A stretch of 21,497 bases of DNA from Terfezia claveryi. Its lineage: Eukaryota; Ascomycota; Pezizomycetes; Pezizales; Pezizaceae. Both the position numbers and the translations under genes were made by a program. This document shows positions 9,310 through 17,834 of the stretch, one piece after another. Within the stretch, counting starts at the first letter, position 1, and each line of letters starts with the position of its first letter. Location: positions 1 through 21,497 of the forward strand of contig WHUX01000514.1 of assembly GCA_015179025.1 (NCBI GenBank). The letters are read 5' to 3'. The notes beneath the pieces were generated by a model. The model was not told the DNA's origin. It saw only the letters and a program-made list of their open reading frames with translations, and did not search any database.

Positions 9310-9329
9310 CCTATTCGCGAATCAGCCGA

Positions 9330-9349
9330 TTCCCGGGTAGGCCAGAACA
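9330..9349 (-). repeat. right terminal inverted repeat
   Basis: This is the exact reverse complement of 8356-8375. It ends CA and is followed directly by TATG, the presumed target duplication. Confidence 0.85.
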
Positions 9350-9386
9350 TATGCAATGAGGATGTTCGGATGCAACGTTACATTAA

Positions 9387-9446
9387 CATATCGTGACATT
9401 GATGCATGCGACGCTGAATTAGCGTAACCTTGGCCAACAGATCGGC
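9387..9446 (+). repeat. left part of a diverged inverted repeat (split by the 3-kb LINE)
   Basis: catatcgtgacattgatgc and gctgaattagcgtaacctt match the reverse complement of 14188-14242 with few differences. The match resumes beyond the LINE at 12456-12505 (agatcgg-cacttgg-caag, gggacagaaca), pairing with 14062-14130 reversed. The LINE therefore inserted into this repeat. Confidence 0.65.
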
Positions 9447-9776
9447 TTTTTTTTTTTTTTTTTTAAATACTTGTTACTCTTATTCAGTCCCAGTAAGGGG
9501 ACTATGAAGAGCCACCCGGAAACCCGGGTGGATTCAGGACAAGGCAAGTTAATCTGCCAGGTCCACCGCGCGCGGAAAGCAAAAACAAAATTCATAAGGC
9601 GCAGAGCCCCCATGCTGTCATTAACCGGCTAGGTACCAGATGACCCCGAGGGGCCTGACTGAGGCCTGCAAGAAAGCTCGCCAGTGGAAACAACTCTAAC
9701 CGAGATAAAACCCCTCGCCAGTAGAAACTGAAGTGAAACACAAGTGTAATAATCGCCCCCCGAAGTGAGTGAAAAA

Positions 9777-9928
9777 GTGTCATAAAGGAAAGTGTCTGTC
9801 ATAAGGGAGAGTGTGTGTCATAAATGAAAGTGTCGTAAGTGTAGAAATAATCCTCCAGAAACCATAACTGCCAGCCAGAAAATGTCATGAAGGAAAGTGT
9901 CATAAAGGAAAGTGTCATAAGTGTAGCG
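9777..9928 (+). repeat. gtgtcataaaggaaa short repeats
   Basis: Several direct copies of gtgtcataaaggaaa-like and gtgtcataagtgtag-like units occur, at about 9777-9840 and 9885-9928. They sit just inside the 3' UTR of the LINE derivative. Shorter echoes (gtgtaagagagactcgtg) occur at the equivalent place in the copy at 14345-14692. Confidence 0.6.
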
Positions 9929-10171
9929 ATAATTTCCCTATCCCGCCCCTCGCCAGTAGGAATAGAAACTATCTCGCCCAGTCGTATGCCGTGGTACGGA
10001 ATAGTCTCCTGCCCATGCGGAGCACGTGTGTAAGGTCGATTGTCTCCATCATGTAGACGACCAGTGATGACGCCAGCTCACAAACGGGGGGTCTTCCATC
10101 AGGACATGCCCTGATGGTATGTTAAGTCCTTCTTGCATTGCTGCCAGATGTCAACATTGTATTTGCGGCCT

Positions 10172-10203
10172 AGGGCACAACTTGCCCTTACCCCTTTCGG
10201 GGT
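10172..10203. other. two adjacent perfect hairpins
   Basis: AGGGCA-caact-TGCCCT (10172-10188) is followed at once by ACCCC-tttc-GGGGT (10190-10203). Two compact GC stems back to back suggest RNA structure, but this is not proof of an RNA gene. Confidence 0.4.
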
Positions 10204-11225
10204 CCCCTTGGAGGTATTAGTAGCGGATGACAAGAGCTCAGCAGGCGCTTCACTGCCCCATGGAGCGGAACCTACCCTGGTAATTATTAGGTCACAGGAA
10301 CCGTGGTAAGTGCCTGCTCCAGGTAACTTAGGTCACAGGAGGAATACCGTGCCCCAACTTCACCATCGCCTCCCTCATCAGTTCTCAGTTTCGCTATGGG
10401 ACATACTCACGGCGTTACCCGCTTTCCATAACTTGTACTGGACCCGACCCAGTTACTGCCAATCTTGTTGCCAACAGTAGAGAACTATGCGGTCAACGAG
10501 ACCGCTATAGTATTTGCCTTTGCTCCTTAAGCCTCCGCAGGTGAACTGCGTACGCATTGCTGCGTTCATTGAGACCGACACCCGCATCCGTCCTGTCGGA
10601 CCGTTACGCTGCAGTTAACCCGGAACCCCGAGCTCTTGTATGCAATGTCAGGGAACACGCGTAATCGAATTCATTACTCTAATGGTGCTCTGAACTGTAC
10701 GTAGCACCTCGCTTTTCTCAGCGCTTCGCGATGCAGAAGGTGGTACATACAAACTCCCACCATCCGCCGGCGGTGTCTCGCCACTGGTCTCTATAGGTAT
10801 ATTATTGTGAACACTACTGCTCAATGTGAACGATTCGCAGTGGACACTATACCAAAGATCCCCCAGTGACTAACCAATACATCACACGTACTGGAGGAAA
10901 CCCCCTACGGGTAGTGCCAGCCGTGACTGTCTGTACGAGATGTGACCTGTCCGAGCCCAACCGGAATTCAACCGGACTTAACCTGGCGCACGCACCTGGT
11001 GGTGAGTCAACTGCTAGGTAATGGAGATGACTGGAGGTACTTCACTACGACGAGTTGCTGTCTCTGCCCTTGCTCGGCTATCCGCCCCCACGTGCATTTC
11101 GACCCCGAGGGGCCCCCACCAGGACTCGAAGGGAGGATAAGCGAGTGTAACAGTTGAGACTATTTATGCATGAAGTAGGCCCTGAGTGGCATTTTTCCCC
11201 TTCGCAGGAACCTCTTGGGACCCGG

Positions 11226-11588
11226 TCAGTTAGTTTTCAGGAACACCAGTAGCCAACTGCATACTCGATGTGTATTGCACACATCGCACTCGCGCTTTTC
11301 ATCTCTGCATAGGACGAGATTTCCCCGTCTTAGCATGCTAGGGGCTTGTACGTTCCCGATCCTTCTGTCCTCCTTCAAAAGCCAGCGGATTCCCTGGATT
11401 TGCACTGACTTGTTGTCCTCTTCGATCCAGCGACGCATCAGACCGGGTTTGTATTTTGTTGGAGCTGCGTGAAGTCCCACGGCTTGTACTCTCGTGGATG
11501 GTGGATTTGGGTTGGTTCGGGGGGGGGGGGGGACGGGGGTGGTGTTGCTTTCGCAGGCGCTTTGCCCTTGTCCGTTGGTGGTTGACAC
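11226..11588 (-). pseudogene. LINE ORF1 middle part with RWLL motif
   Basis: The minus frame holds a Pro/Thr-rich stretch with a poly-Pro run encoded by the C/G homopolymer at 11519-11533. PGLMRRWIEEDNKSVQIQG and IRWLLKEDRRIGN (about 11340-11460) follow. The W(I/L)EE-N...GIRWLL-E--R-GK pattern is recognisable in ORF1 of Tad1-clade LINEs, where it precedes the RNA-binding zinc knuckles. Here the frame ends before any CCHC knuckle, so the nucleic-acid-binding part is missing. Confidence 0.6.
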
Positions 11589-11699
11589 AATGATAGTGAG
11601 GTGGTGGTGGATTGTTGGAGGCGGGTCCGTATTGGTGGAGACGCTGTTGGTAGTTGGCTTCGGTTTCGGGGTCGGAGGTGTGATCGGGGGTGTCGTCTA

Positions 11700-12136
11700 G
11701 GTGCCTGTATCTGTCTGAGGAGTGGTAGGGGGAGTGATTAAAATCTTCTCGTGCCTCATTGCGGCCTCTCGAACTGTGTTGCGGTCATCACCACCCATCG
11801 TGAACCCAACAATTTCAAGATTCTCGAAGATTCCATTGATATGAAAATCAACTTTATCAATGTCGACCTGGTCTATCAGTAATTTTCTTAGTCGGAGGAC
11901 AGAGTACCAGAGTCCTGGGATGAGCGTCTGTAGAGCCGCAACATTGACTGGCGGTGGTGGTGTAGGAGTAGGAGATGGTGGCTGGTCTGGTGGACTTGGG
12001 TGGCTGTCGACGGTGGCTGGTGTGATGCTTCGGTGGTGCCTGTGGCTGGGTGTCCGGTGACTGGCAGCCGGGTTTTCAGTGGCGGGTTACGCTTGTCGAG
12101 CTTGCCCGGGTTGTCTTTCCTCTTATTTTGAGGCAT
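11700..12136 (-). pseudogene. LINE ORF1 N-terminal part
   Basis: Met 12136 starts a Lys/Pro/Thr-rich segment (MPQNKRKDNPGKLDKRNPPL). After a frame change near 11960 it continues as a proline-rich run and then NVAALQTLIPGLWYSVLRLR and VREAAMRHEKIL, ending at a stop near 11700. Low-complexity basic N-termini are usual in LINE ORF1 proteins, which bind the element RNA. At least one frameshift and one stop interrupt it. Confidence 0.5.
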
Positions 12137-12451
12137 GTTTGGAAGTGTGTGGGAATTACAAATTCCCTGATTGGGTGGTGCCGACTTGATGTGGGTGCTC
12201 TCGTGGAATCGTCACCCAATGCCCGCGGAGGGGGATTTCTGTGAGAGCGAGGAAGAAGAAGAACGAGGAAGAGGGGAAAAAGCTTCAATCGAGGGGGAAA
12301 GGGTCGCGATAGTTGTTCCTCCGAGGTTGGAGTAGATATTCCTGTTGTGGGCGGCGAGGGCTTTCTCGTGGTGCCGTCCGTTTGTCTGTAGCTGTTGTGG
12401 TTGTAGAGATCCGACCAAGCGCTCGTCCTGTGCTGGTTGTCGTGTATGCAT

Positions 12452-12505
12452 GCCAACAGATCGGCCACTTGGCCAAGTTTCCATCTTGGCCAATGGGACA
12501 GAACA
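12452..12505 (+). repeat. right part of the split inverted repeat
   Basis: This continues 9387-9446 across the LINE insertion. The 14-bp duplication takes up its first bases. It pairs with 14062-14130 on the other side of the host-like gene. Confidence 0.6.
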
Positions 12506-12635
12506 GGCGCTCATGATGCGAAGCGATTAAGTCAGCGATCTGAGTCTTGGCATGTGACTTATTCCACAATCATCAATATCTTCATTCTCTCCAGTGCTCC
12601 TTACCTCTGCACGACGCTCATTAAGCTCTGCACCA

Positions 12636-13609
12636 ATGTCAGCGCAAGCCACCCGACATATTGAAGATCAAGTTTTGTGGATCTCGTGCGTCACACCCTC
12701 AACTACCGTCGCGGGTTGCTCAGCCTCTGAGGGATCCGAACCCCTTCCCTGCCTCACCAACCACTTCCGCATCGCTTATCAACCCTTATGGTCCTTACTC
12801 CTCCATAGAGGTCCTAGTTTCGGGGACGTGACCACGGCCAACCCACACGCCCTACTCCTGCTCCCACAACTAGCCATGCGCGGCATCCGCGACTTCTGCT
12901 CCAGTGTCCAGAAATTCGTCCCCCAGCCTATCATCACCCCTGAGACTATGGTGCAGCTATTATCCCCCGATATTCTGCATCTGGCGTGGACAATCGATGG
13001 ATCGTCTTACATACATGTGATGTCGCCACACTGGTAATGGAGTTAGATAAGCTCTGGTTTCGCAAAGCCAATTTACAGACATCCGAGGAAGGTTATGGGG
13101 AAGGCAGCGAAGCAGGGTTTTTCGGATTGCGAGGCGAGGTAGTATTGGGATTTGGAGCTTACAAAAATGTAGAAGACAGCGAAGGCTGGAATGAAGGCAG
13201 GGGCGTTTCACGGGGAATGCCGAATCAGGTGGCACTATCATCACCAATTTCATCATCTGCAGCATCAAGTGGTACGATTTACATCAGTGTTATACATTCC
13301 TCACCAATTACTACATTAGCCTCCCCGGCCTCGACCACAGGAACCGTGGGACAGTATCACAAGACAATTCACCTTCCACTGACACAGCCCTGGACGAGGG
13401 AGCTGCTTGATGGGATTGTCAGGAGCGCCGTGGTGGAGATGGGGATGTGGAGGGTAGATAAGATCAGGATTATCCATTCAGGACAAAGGTTAGAAGATAA
13501 AACGCTGTTATTGGGGCTGTGGGAGAGCATGGTTAAAAGTGGTGGAGGATTGGGTGTTGGCAAAGGAGTAGTGTTCGAGGCGATTGTGTCGGCGACGTGG
13601 GCTGGGTAA
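12636..13609 (+). CDS. unrecognised host-like gene, ubiquitin-like C-terminus
   Basis: The first frame runs from Met 12636 to TAA 13035-13037. The second is open from about 12943 to TAA 13607-13609. The two overlap by ~95 nt and read as one gene. The N-part has HFRIAYQPLWSLLLHRG and PHALLLLPQLAMRGIRDFC. The C-part ends in a region with ubiquitin-fold order: strand TIHLPL, a helix, KIRIIHSGQRLEDKTLL (compare the RLIFAGKQLED turn of ubiquitin), and final strand VVFEAIVSAT. There is no C-terminal Gly-Gly, so it would be a built-in domain, not a conjugated tag. The join could be an intron: GT at 13034 and AG at 13106-13107 (74 nt) keep the frame. It could instead be a frameshift, because the would-be intron also reads like protein (MELDKLWFRKANLQ). 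Function unknown. It is not a transposon protein I know, and its GC-rich codons differ from the transposons around it. Confidence 0.5.
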
Positions 13610-14055
13610 TCGGTAGCTCTCCCGTACATACATCTCCATCTCTCACCTTATAACCAATCTGAAATTCTATGCTAGCTGCATTACAGGTCTTCGGGCTTTT
13701 GTTGCACTTTTAATACATTTCCAGATTATCATGCACTCCAAGGTGGACTATTTACACTTCCAGATCAATGTCGCTCAGTACCCTACCGCTCTCCGCAAGG
13801 GTTGTCTCGCACAGGAGCTAATGTGAAGATGTCATGAATACATATATGGTGATCGTATTCCAGACAAATAGCGTGACATTGTCAAATAACTTAACTTAGT
13901 AGTAGCCTGAGTAGGATCTCGGCCCGGGCATGCTTGTGTATATTGAGGTGACAAGGCTATGTAAGGGTAGCAACATTAGCGTGCGGAAAGGAAAGATATG
14001 ATCCACGAAGAGTCACTTCACCAGGATGAGTATGTATGTGTGAGAGATGTGTGGG
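13610..14055. other. 3' flank of the host-like gene
   Basis: No open frame, RNA gene or clear repeat is seen, and there is no AATAAA close to the stop. Confidence 0.3.
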
Positions 14056-14242
14056 AAGATATGTTCTATCCCATACATCTAGATGTCATCTTGGTCAAGT
14101 AACCGATCCATTAGACTAGCTGGATCGGTTGCCACTTGGATCATCCAATACACCAAGTACACTAATACACTAATGCCCCGCTCTATTCATCAAGGTCAAC
14201 GCTAATTCAACAACGCATGCATCAATTGTCACGATATGTTCG
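14056..14242 (-). repeat. right arm of the diverged inverted repeat, with internal hairpin
   Basis: Reverse-complement similarity links 14062-14130 to 12456-12505 and 14188-14242 to 9387-9430. Between them this arm has about 55 bp that the left arm lacks. It contains a perfect hairpin, AACCGATCCA (14101-14110) with TGGATCGGTT (14121-14130). The arms flank the host-like gene, once the LINE is removed, at a spacing of about 1.55 kb. They may be relics of a solo LTR or terminal repeat; I cannot tell which. Confidence 0.55.
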
Positions 14243-14344
14243 ATTGTCAAATCATACACATTAGGGGTTTTTTATATTTTTTTAAAAGTCTATACGCCGA
14301 TTCGACCTATTCTCATGCGGCGGCCACGTTCCCTCATCTTTGAA

Positions 14345-14692
14345 TTTTTTTTTTTTTTTAAATACTCGTTACTCTTATTCGGTCCAGTAAGGGGACCATG
14401 AAGAGCCACCCGGAAACCCAGGTGGATTCAGGACAAGGCAAGTTAATCTGCCAGGTCCGGCGCGCAGAAAGCAAAAGATAGATACATGATAGAGGGCCCC
14501 CCTGCTGTCATTAACCGCGATAGCAGATGACCTAGAGAGGCTGACGGGGGCCAGTGTCTTAAAAAAAAAAAAAGTGTAAGAGAGACTCGTGAAAAACGTG
14601 TAAAAGAGACTCGTAAGTGCTACCAGCCCGCTAAGGCCAGCCCATCCTAGCGTGGATGGATATTCAATTCCCCCTCCGCACTTCTTCCACCC
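14345..14692 (-). mobile_element. 348-bp 5'-truncated LINE, 14-bp target duplication
   Basis: CCCTCATCTTTGAA occurs at 14331-14344 and 14693-14706, exactly flanking the insertion. On minus the element ends with A15 (14359-14345). It consists only of 3' UTR sequence of the LINE family (core GACAAGGCAAGTTAATCTGCC near 14432) and has no coding part. It is about 95% alike by eye to the next copy across most of the UTR, so it is recent. Confidence 0.85.
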
Positions 14693-14722
14693 CCCTCATC
14701 TTTGAAGACTTGGGGAACATAT

Positions 14723-16372
14723 TTTTTTTTTTTTTTTTTTAAATACTTGTTACTCTTATTCGGTCCCAGTAGGGGGACCATGAGAGCCACCAGGAAACCC
14801 AGGTGGATTCAGGACAAGGCAAGTTAATCTGCCAGGTCCGGCGCGCGCAAAGCAAAAGATAGATACATGGTAGAGGGCCCCCCTGCTGTCATTAACCGCG
14901 CTAGCAGATGACCTAGAGAGGCCTGACGAGGGCCAGTGTCTAAGAAATTGTGTGAAACATGAAGAAGGAGGGAAATATGAAAGACTTCATGTGTGAGAAA
15001 ACGTTTAAGGAGAATCGTGAGTGCTACCGGCCAACTAAGGCCAGCCCATCCTAGCATGAATGGATATTTCTAATTCCCCCGATGGCTCCGGCGTCCATTC
15101 CAGCCCTCCGCCTATGCGCCTCTTCCCGCCATTTTCTTATAGAGGAAGCTGAAGAAGGCTTCCACTGCATCCCAGTCTCTTCCTCCTCCTCTCGGATCCA
15201 AATCGGGCGATCTAGATCTTCCCAATCCTTTATACTTCCTAGGGCCTGTCTCTGATCGTGGAAAGGGGGCAACAAAGACCAGGTGCCGACCATCCTGTGT
15301 GTGATGTCCGCAGGGGCAAGCGCTTGATGTTGCTTTACCCAGGCGGGAGAGCCATGACTTCTGACCTTTCTCTGTCCTGCACCACGTATATGCGGACAGA
15401 GCATGGCGGTTCCATTCTGACCTCCGAATCCCGAAACCGGGGCTGGTGCGTGCTGCTGCTCGCTTGGCTTTGGAAAGTTGTCTGATGCCTCCTTCTGTGA
15501 CGAGTGATTCTTGTGCCTTGACCTGTCCTAGGGACGAGCTGAAGGCGGCTAGCTTATCTGCTTCCTCATTACCTCTGATACCAATGTGTGAGCGAAGCCA
15601 CGAGATGGCGGTATCATAGTGGTTGCTGTCGCGTTCGTCAAGAGTGCTATAAGGTTAGACTCTATCCCGCTTCTAGGTGGCTGTGTTCTGAGGGAGAGGT
15701 TGACTATAGAGGATATAGCGGCTGCAGAATCGGATAGGAGGTGTATCATAGGAGTGTCCTTGTGAGCTTGGAGTGCGAGTGCTATCGCTTGGCGTTCGGC
15801 ATCAGCAACTGTGGATTCTGTCCCAAGGTAAAATAACCTGAGACTGGGGGTTCCCCTGGTTATCCTCTGAGTAAAATGCCGAAGCGTGGTGTCCTCCTCT
15901 TCCTGTGCCATCAGTATAGCAGAGTGTCCAACCTCCTTCTGAGAGTTCCTCGAGCTTCACTGCCCACCTTAGCTTGTCTTTAGAGTGTATGTTTGATGGT
16001 TCAAATAGGACTGTAATGCTAGACCGAGTCTGAGGCCATGATCATGGGGGGGTTTGCGTTCCCGAAGCTAAGGCTTAGGGGTAGGGGGAAGGTGAAGGAG
16101 GGGAGCGATATGGAAGGCTGAGGTGATGGGGTCATTAGAGGGGGAGAAGAGGAGAGGATGTCCCTGATGTCTTGGTTGCCTGTGCGGATGGCACGGGCTG
16201 CCCACTGCGCTGCCATATCATGGAGCTTGTCCACTATAGGTTCGACGTTAGCAATTAGGACCCAGCTTTTCATGTGAACTGCCGTGATATGCTCCACAGA
16301 TCTTCCTTAAAGCTTTGTATTCCAGTTGTTCTTGTCTGGCCAGACGCGGGTCTGGTGAGGTGGGGAGGCCTG
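14723..16372 (-). mobile_element. 1.65-kb 5'-truncated LINE inserted at the Copia element, 13-bp target duplication
   Basis: TTGGGGAACATAT occurs at 14710-14722 and 16373-16385. The poly-A end is the T run to 14740, then about 310 bp of 3' UTR (14741-15050), then coding sequence to 16372. Truncation falls near the end of the reverse-transcriptase region. The insertion is 3 bp from the right-hand target duplication of the 348-bp copy, so the two events hit neighbouring sites. Confidence 0.85.
15051..16372 (-). pseudogene. LINE ORF2 C-terminal half: RT tail, RNase HI, zinc-binding tail
   Basis: In order on minus: EYKALRKICGAYHGSSHEKL (about 16250-16310), the conserved post-RT segment of Tad1-clade LINEs; PIVDKLHDMAAQWAARAIRTG (16185-16245); the RNase HI start GGWTLCYTDGTGRGG (about 15915-15960) with its catalytic Asp; AERQAIALALQAHK with the Glu; LLSDSAAAI with the second Asp (15700-15810); and SWLRSHIGIRGNEEADKLA (about 15545-15610). 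A zinc motif CPCGHHTQDGRH follows near 15290-15325. The reading frame shifts several times (near 16255, 15900, 15660 and 15400), so it is dead. RNase H would remove the RNA strand during target-primed reverse transcription. Confidence 0.85.
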
Positions 16373-16385
16373 TTGGGGAACATAT

Positions 16386-17450
16386 GGAACAACGGCTTAG
16401 GTACAATAGACCCCCAATTATCGACTGGTAATTTTTGGGCTCTACTTCTTCGGTGGTCTGGTTGGCATGTTCTTCGGTTTCGGCTCTGGCTGCATAATAA
16501 ATCTCGTCGGTAGGCATTGAGCTTTTCCGACCATGATTCCCAAGAGCGGGAGATACTTCTGGGCTAGATTGTCTATTAACCCGGTTTGTGTCAGTATTAC
16601 TTGGTCAGATCCCCAATGCATTCCATTCCAAGCATCTTCTCGGGTTTCCTCTTTTATCCAGTTCCACTTGTTCCTCGATTCTTTCTCAGGTTATCTAGGC
16701 CTTCTTCTTGGGTGCAATTCCTAGTAGGTCATCACATGGGTTCCGATAATGGTAGTTCCATCGGTATATACCCCTTCGTCACCAATACATTGGTTCAGCC
16801 TAATGTAGCTAATATCTCGCAAAGGGTTTCGAACCATTCGTGGCCTGCTTGCTTCAATCCATATAGGGCTTTATTGAGCTTCCAGTATTCGACCTTTCCT
16901 TCCTCATTTATATCGGTAATATATACGTCATGTTTGAGGAGCGCTTGTAGGTAGGCCGCTACCACATCCCATTGTCGGATTGCCCATCTCGGTGGAGTGC
17001 AATAACTAATAGGATTTTGAAGGTTCAGGATGCATCATCTGGGCATAAGTCTCATCATAGTTGATACCAGCTTCTTGGGTGAACCCTCTTCCGACTTTCC
17101 GAGCCTTGTATTTTTCGATACTTCCATCAGCTTTCCTTTTTACTAGGTATATCCATTTTGTACGGTATCAACAATCCGAGTTCCTTCAGGTATATCGGAT
17201 TTATCAATTTTGGTGTATACCCCATACCGGTTAAGCTGTTCTCGTTTTTTGGCTCGGGCCTTGGCCCATTCAGCAGGAGCGAGCTTGTTCGTCTGTTGGG
17301 TGGTCTGAGTCTGATCCTACAGCAAATATCTTTCTCCGAACAAATTGTCGCTCTGATTTTCTAGTCTCGACTAGGCTTTCCCAATCTTTTGGTGTTTTCC
17401 TAGGTTTTTCCATTGGCAATGGGTCTTCTAGTTGAGGTGTTGGTTCAGGG
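16386..17450 (-). pseudogene. Copia reverse transcriptase
   Basis: LAPAEWAKARAKKREQL and then YKARKVGRGFTQEAGINYDE (about 17030-17110) open the RT domain (the KARLVARGF-Q-G-DY-ET pattern). The YVDD box appears as HV-DD around 16729-16740, with one base missing exactly there, so the catalytic pair is read only after a frameshift. ESWVEKLNAY-like and YQSIIGGLLYLSR segments follow. It ends at 16386, before the RNase H domain. It would have copied element RNA into DNA. Confidence 0.75.
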
Positions 17451-17454
17451 ATTT

Positions 17455-17650
17455 GAGCTCTTGCTGACTCGGGGGTCCTTTGGCTCTCTGGCTCAAGGGT
17501 CCTTTGGCTCGTTGGCTCGAGGGTCCTTTGGCTCGTTGGCTCGAGGTTTTTTTTTTTTTTTTTAATACTCATTACTCATGTGTGACCCCAGTAAGGGGAG
17601 TTGGCTCGAGGGTCCTTTGGCTCGTTGGCTCGAGGGTCCTTTGGTAAGGT
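17455..17650 (-). repeat. 24-bp repeat encoding SQRTLEPT
   Basis: ggtcctttggctcgttggctcgag repeats about six times, split by the LINE micro-insertion at 17547-17599. On minus it encodes the octapeptide SQRTLEPT in the linker between integrase and reverse transcriptase, a region that is naturally variable. Confidence 0.85.
17547..17599 (-). mobile_element. 53-bp LINE micro-insertion
   Basis: T17 followed by aatactcattactc and ccccagtaagggga is the very end of the LINE family 3' tail on minus. GTTGGCTCGAGG directly flanks it at 17535-17546 and 17600-17611, fitting a 12-bp target duplication, although the surrounding 24-bp repeat also contains this string. Only about 36 bp of element plus tail was copied. 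Confidence 0.75.
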
Positions 17651-17834
17651 TCTTCAGCTATCTCGTTCTCTGACTCTGAGCTGGTATCATTGATTTCTAT
17701 AGGAGTTGGCCTAAGGGCTAGGTAGTTTGGTTTGCCCTGTGTCGGTTCGGACCTGCTAACTTTCGAAGCTCTCAGTGTATCCAACAATGTTGGCTTCGTA
17801 GCTCCTTGGAGAGAGCTTATCTGTAATATCATAA

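Larger units (their letters stand above)
8356..9349 (-). mobile_element. 994-bp TG...CA element with TIRs and 4-bp target duplication
   Basis: A perfect 20-bp inverted repeat, TGTTCTGGCCTACCCGGGAA at 8356-8375 and its complement at 9330-9349, bounds the element. The repeat ends exactly at TG/CA, and both flanks carry TATG (8352-8355 and 9350-9353), a 4-bp target duplication. The subterminal regions on both sides contain diverged GGCTGGCCTACCCGGGAAT-like units in inverted orientation. The only coding part is a minus-strand fragment of a KRBA2-like integrase. TG...CA ends and short duplications are typical of retroviral-type integrases, and Ginger-type DNA transposons are described as making 4-bp duplications. 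I infer a deletion derivative of such a transposon, non-autonomous as it stands. Confidence 0.75.
9720..11165 (-). other. noncoding, hairpin-rich middle of the LINE derivative
   Basis: No open frame of note occurs on the minus strand, and composition is balanced, unlike the AT-rich surroundings. Repeats and hairpins are visible. A gtgtcataa(a/g)ggaaa motif recurs at 9777-9928. Three cctcgccagt(a/g)-type copies occur near 9683, 9706 and 9948. Two ~27-bp units ending in taggtcacagga lie at 10270-10298 and 10313-10340. A stem CATCAGG...CCTGATG (about 10108-10127) stands near the pair at 10172-10203. I do not recognise it as rRNA, tRNA or a group I intron. Confidence 0.45.
9447..12451 (-). mobile_element. 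3.0-kb LINE derivative with ORF1 remnants and no ORF2
   Basis: The element is bounded by a 14-bp direct repeat, GCCAACAGATCGGC, at 9433-9446 and 12452-12465. The 3' end is the T run 9447-9464 (A18 on minus), followed by about 240 bp of family 3' UTR shared with copies at 14345 and 14723. The 5' end has about 315 bp of leader, then an ORF1 starting at Met 12136. Between ORF1 remnants and 3' UTR lies about 1.4 kb with no endonuclease, reverse transcriptase or RNase H coding that I can find on either strand. A full Tad1-type LINE would be 6-7 kb, so this is an internally deleted or rearranged derivative that was probably mobilised in trans. Confidence 0.8.

Noticed and set aside
9153..9356. Minus-strand open frame encoding repeated GLASPG/FWPTRE strings
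   Set aside because: It is produced by the 34-bp array and terminal repeat; the same strings appear on plus at 8331-8492 for the same reason.
10480..10640. Possible ribosomal RNA (gctgcgttcattgagacc recalls the 5.8S start region)
   Set aside because: Only about 10 bases match and the flanks do not continue as 5.8S, 18S or 28S on either strand.
9720..11165. Group I intron in the noncoding middle
   Set aside because: I could not place the P, Q, R and S core elements in order; the hairpins alone are not enough.
12076..12569. Minus-strand open frames over the LINE 5' end
   Set aside because: They cross the target duplication at 12452-12465 and have no family motifs, so they are chance frames.
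14056..14330. 3' LTR of the Copia element starting TGTTCC at the RT break
   Set aside because: No matching 5' LTR is present and no CA end could be fixed; left as an open possibility only.
16274..17364. Several plus-strand frames opposite Copia RT
   Set aside because: They are antisense to recognisable Copia motifs.
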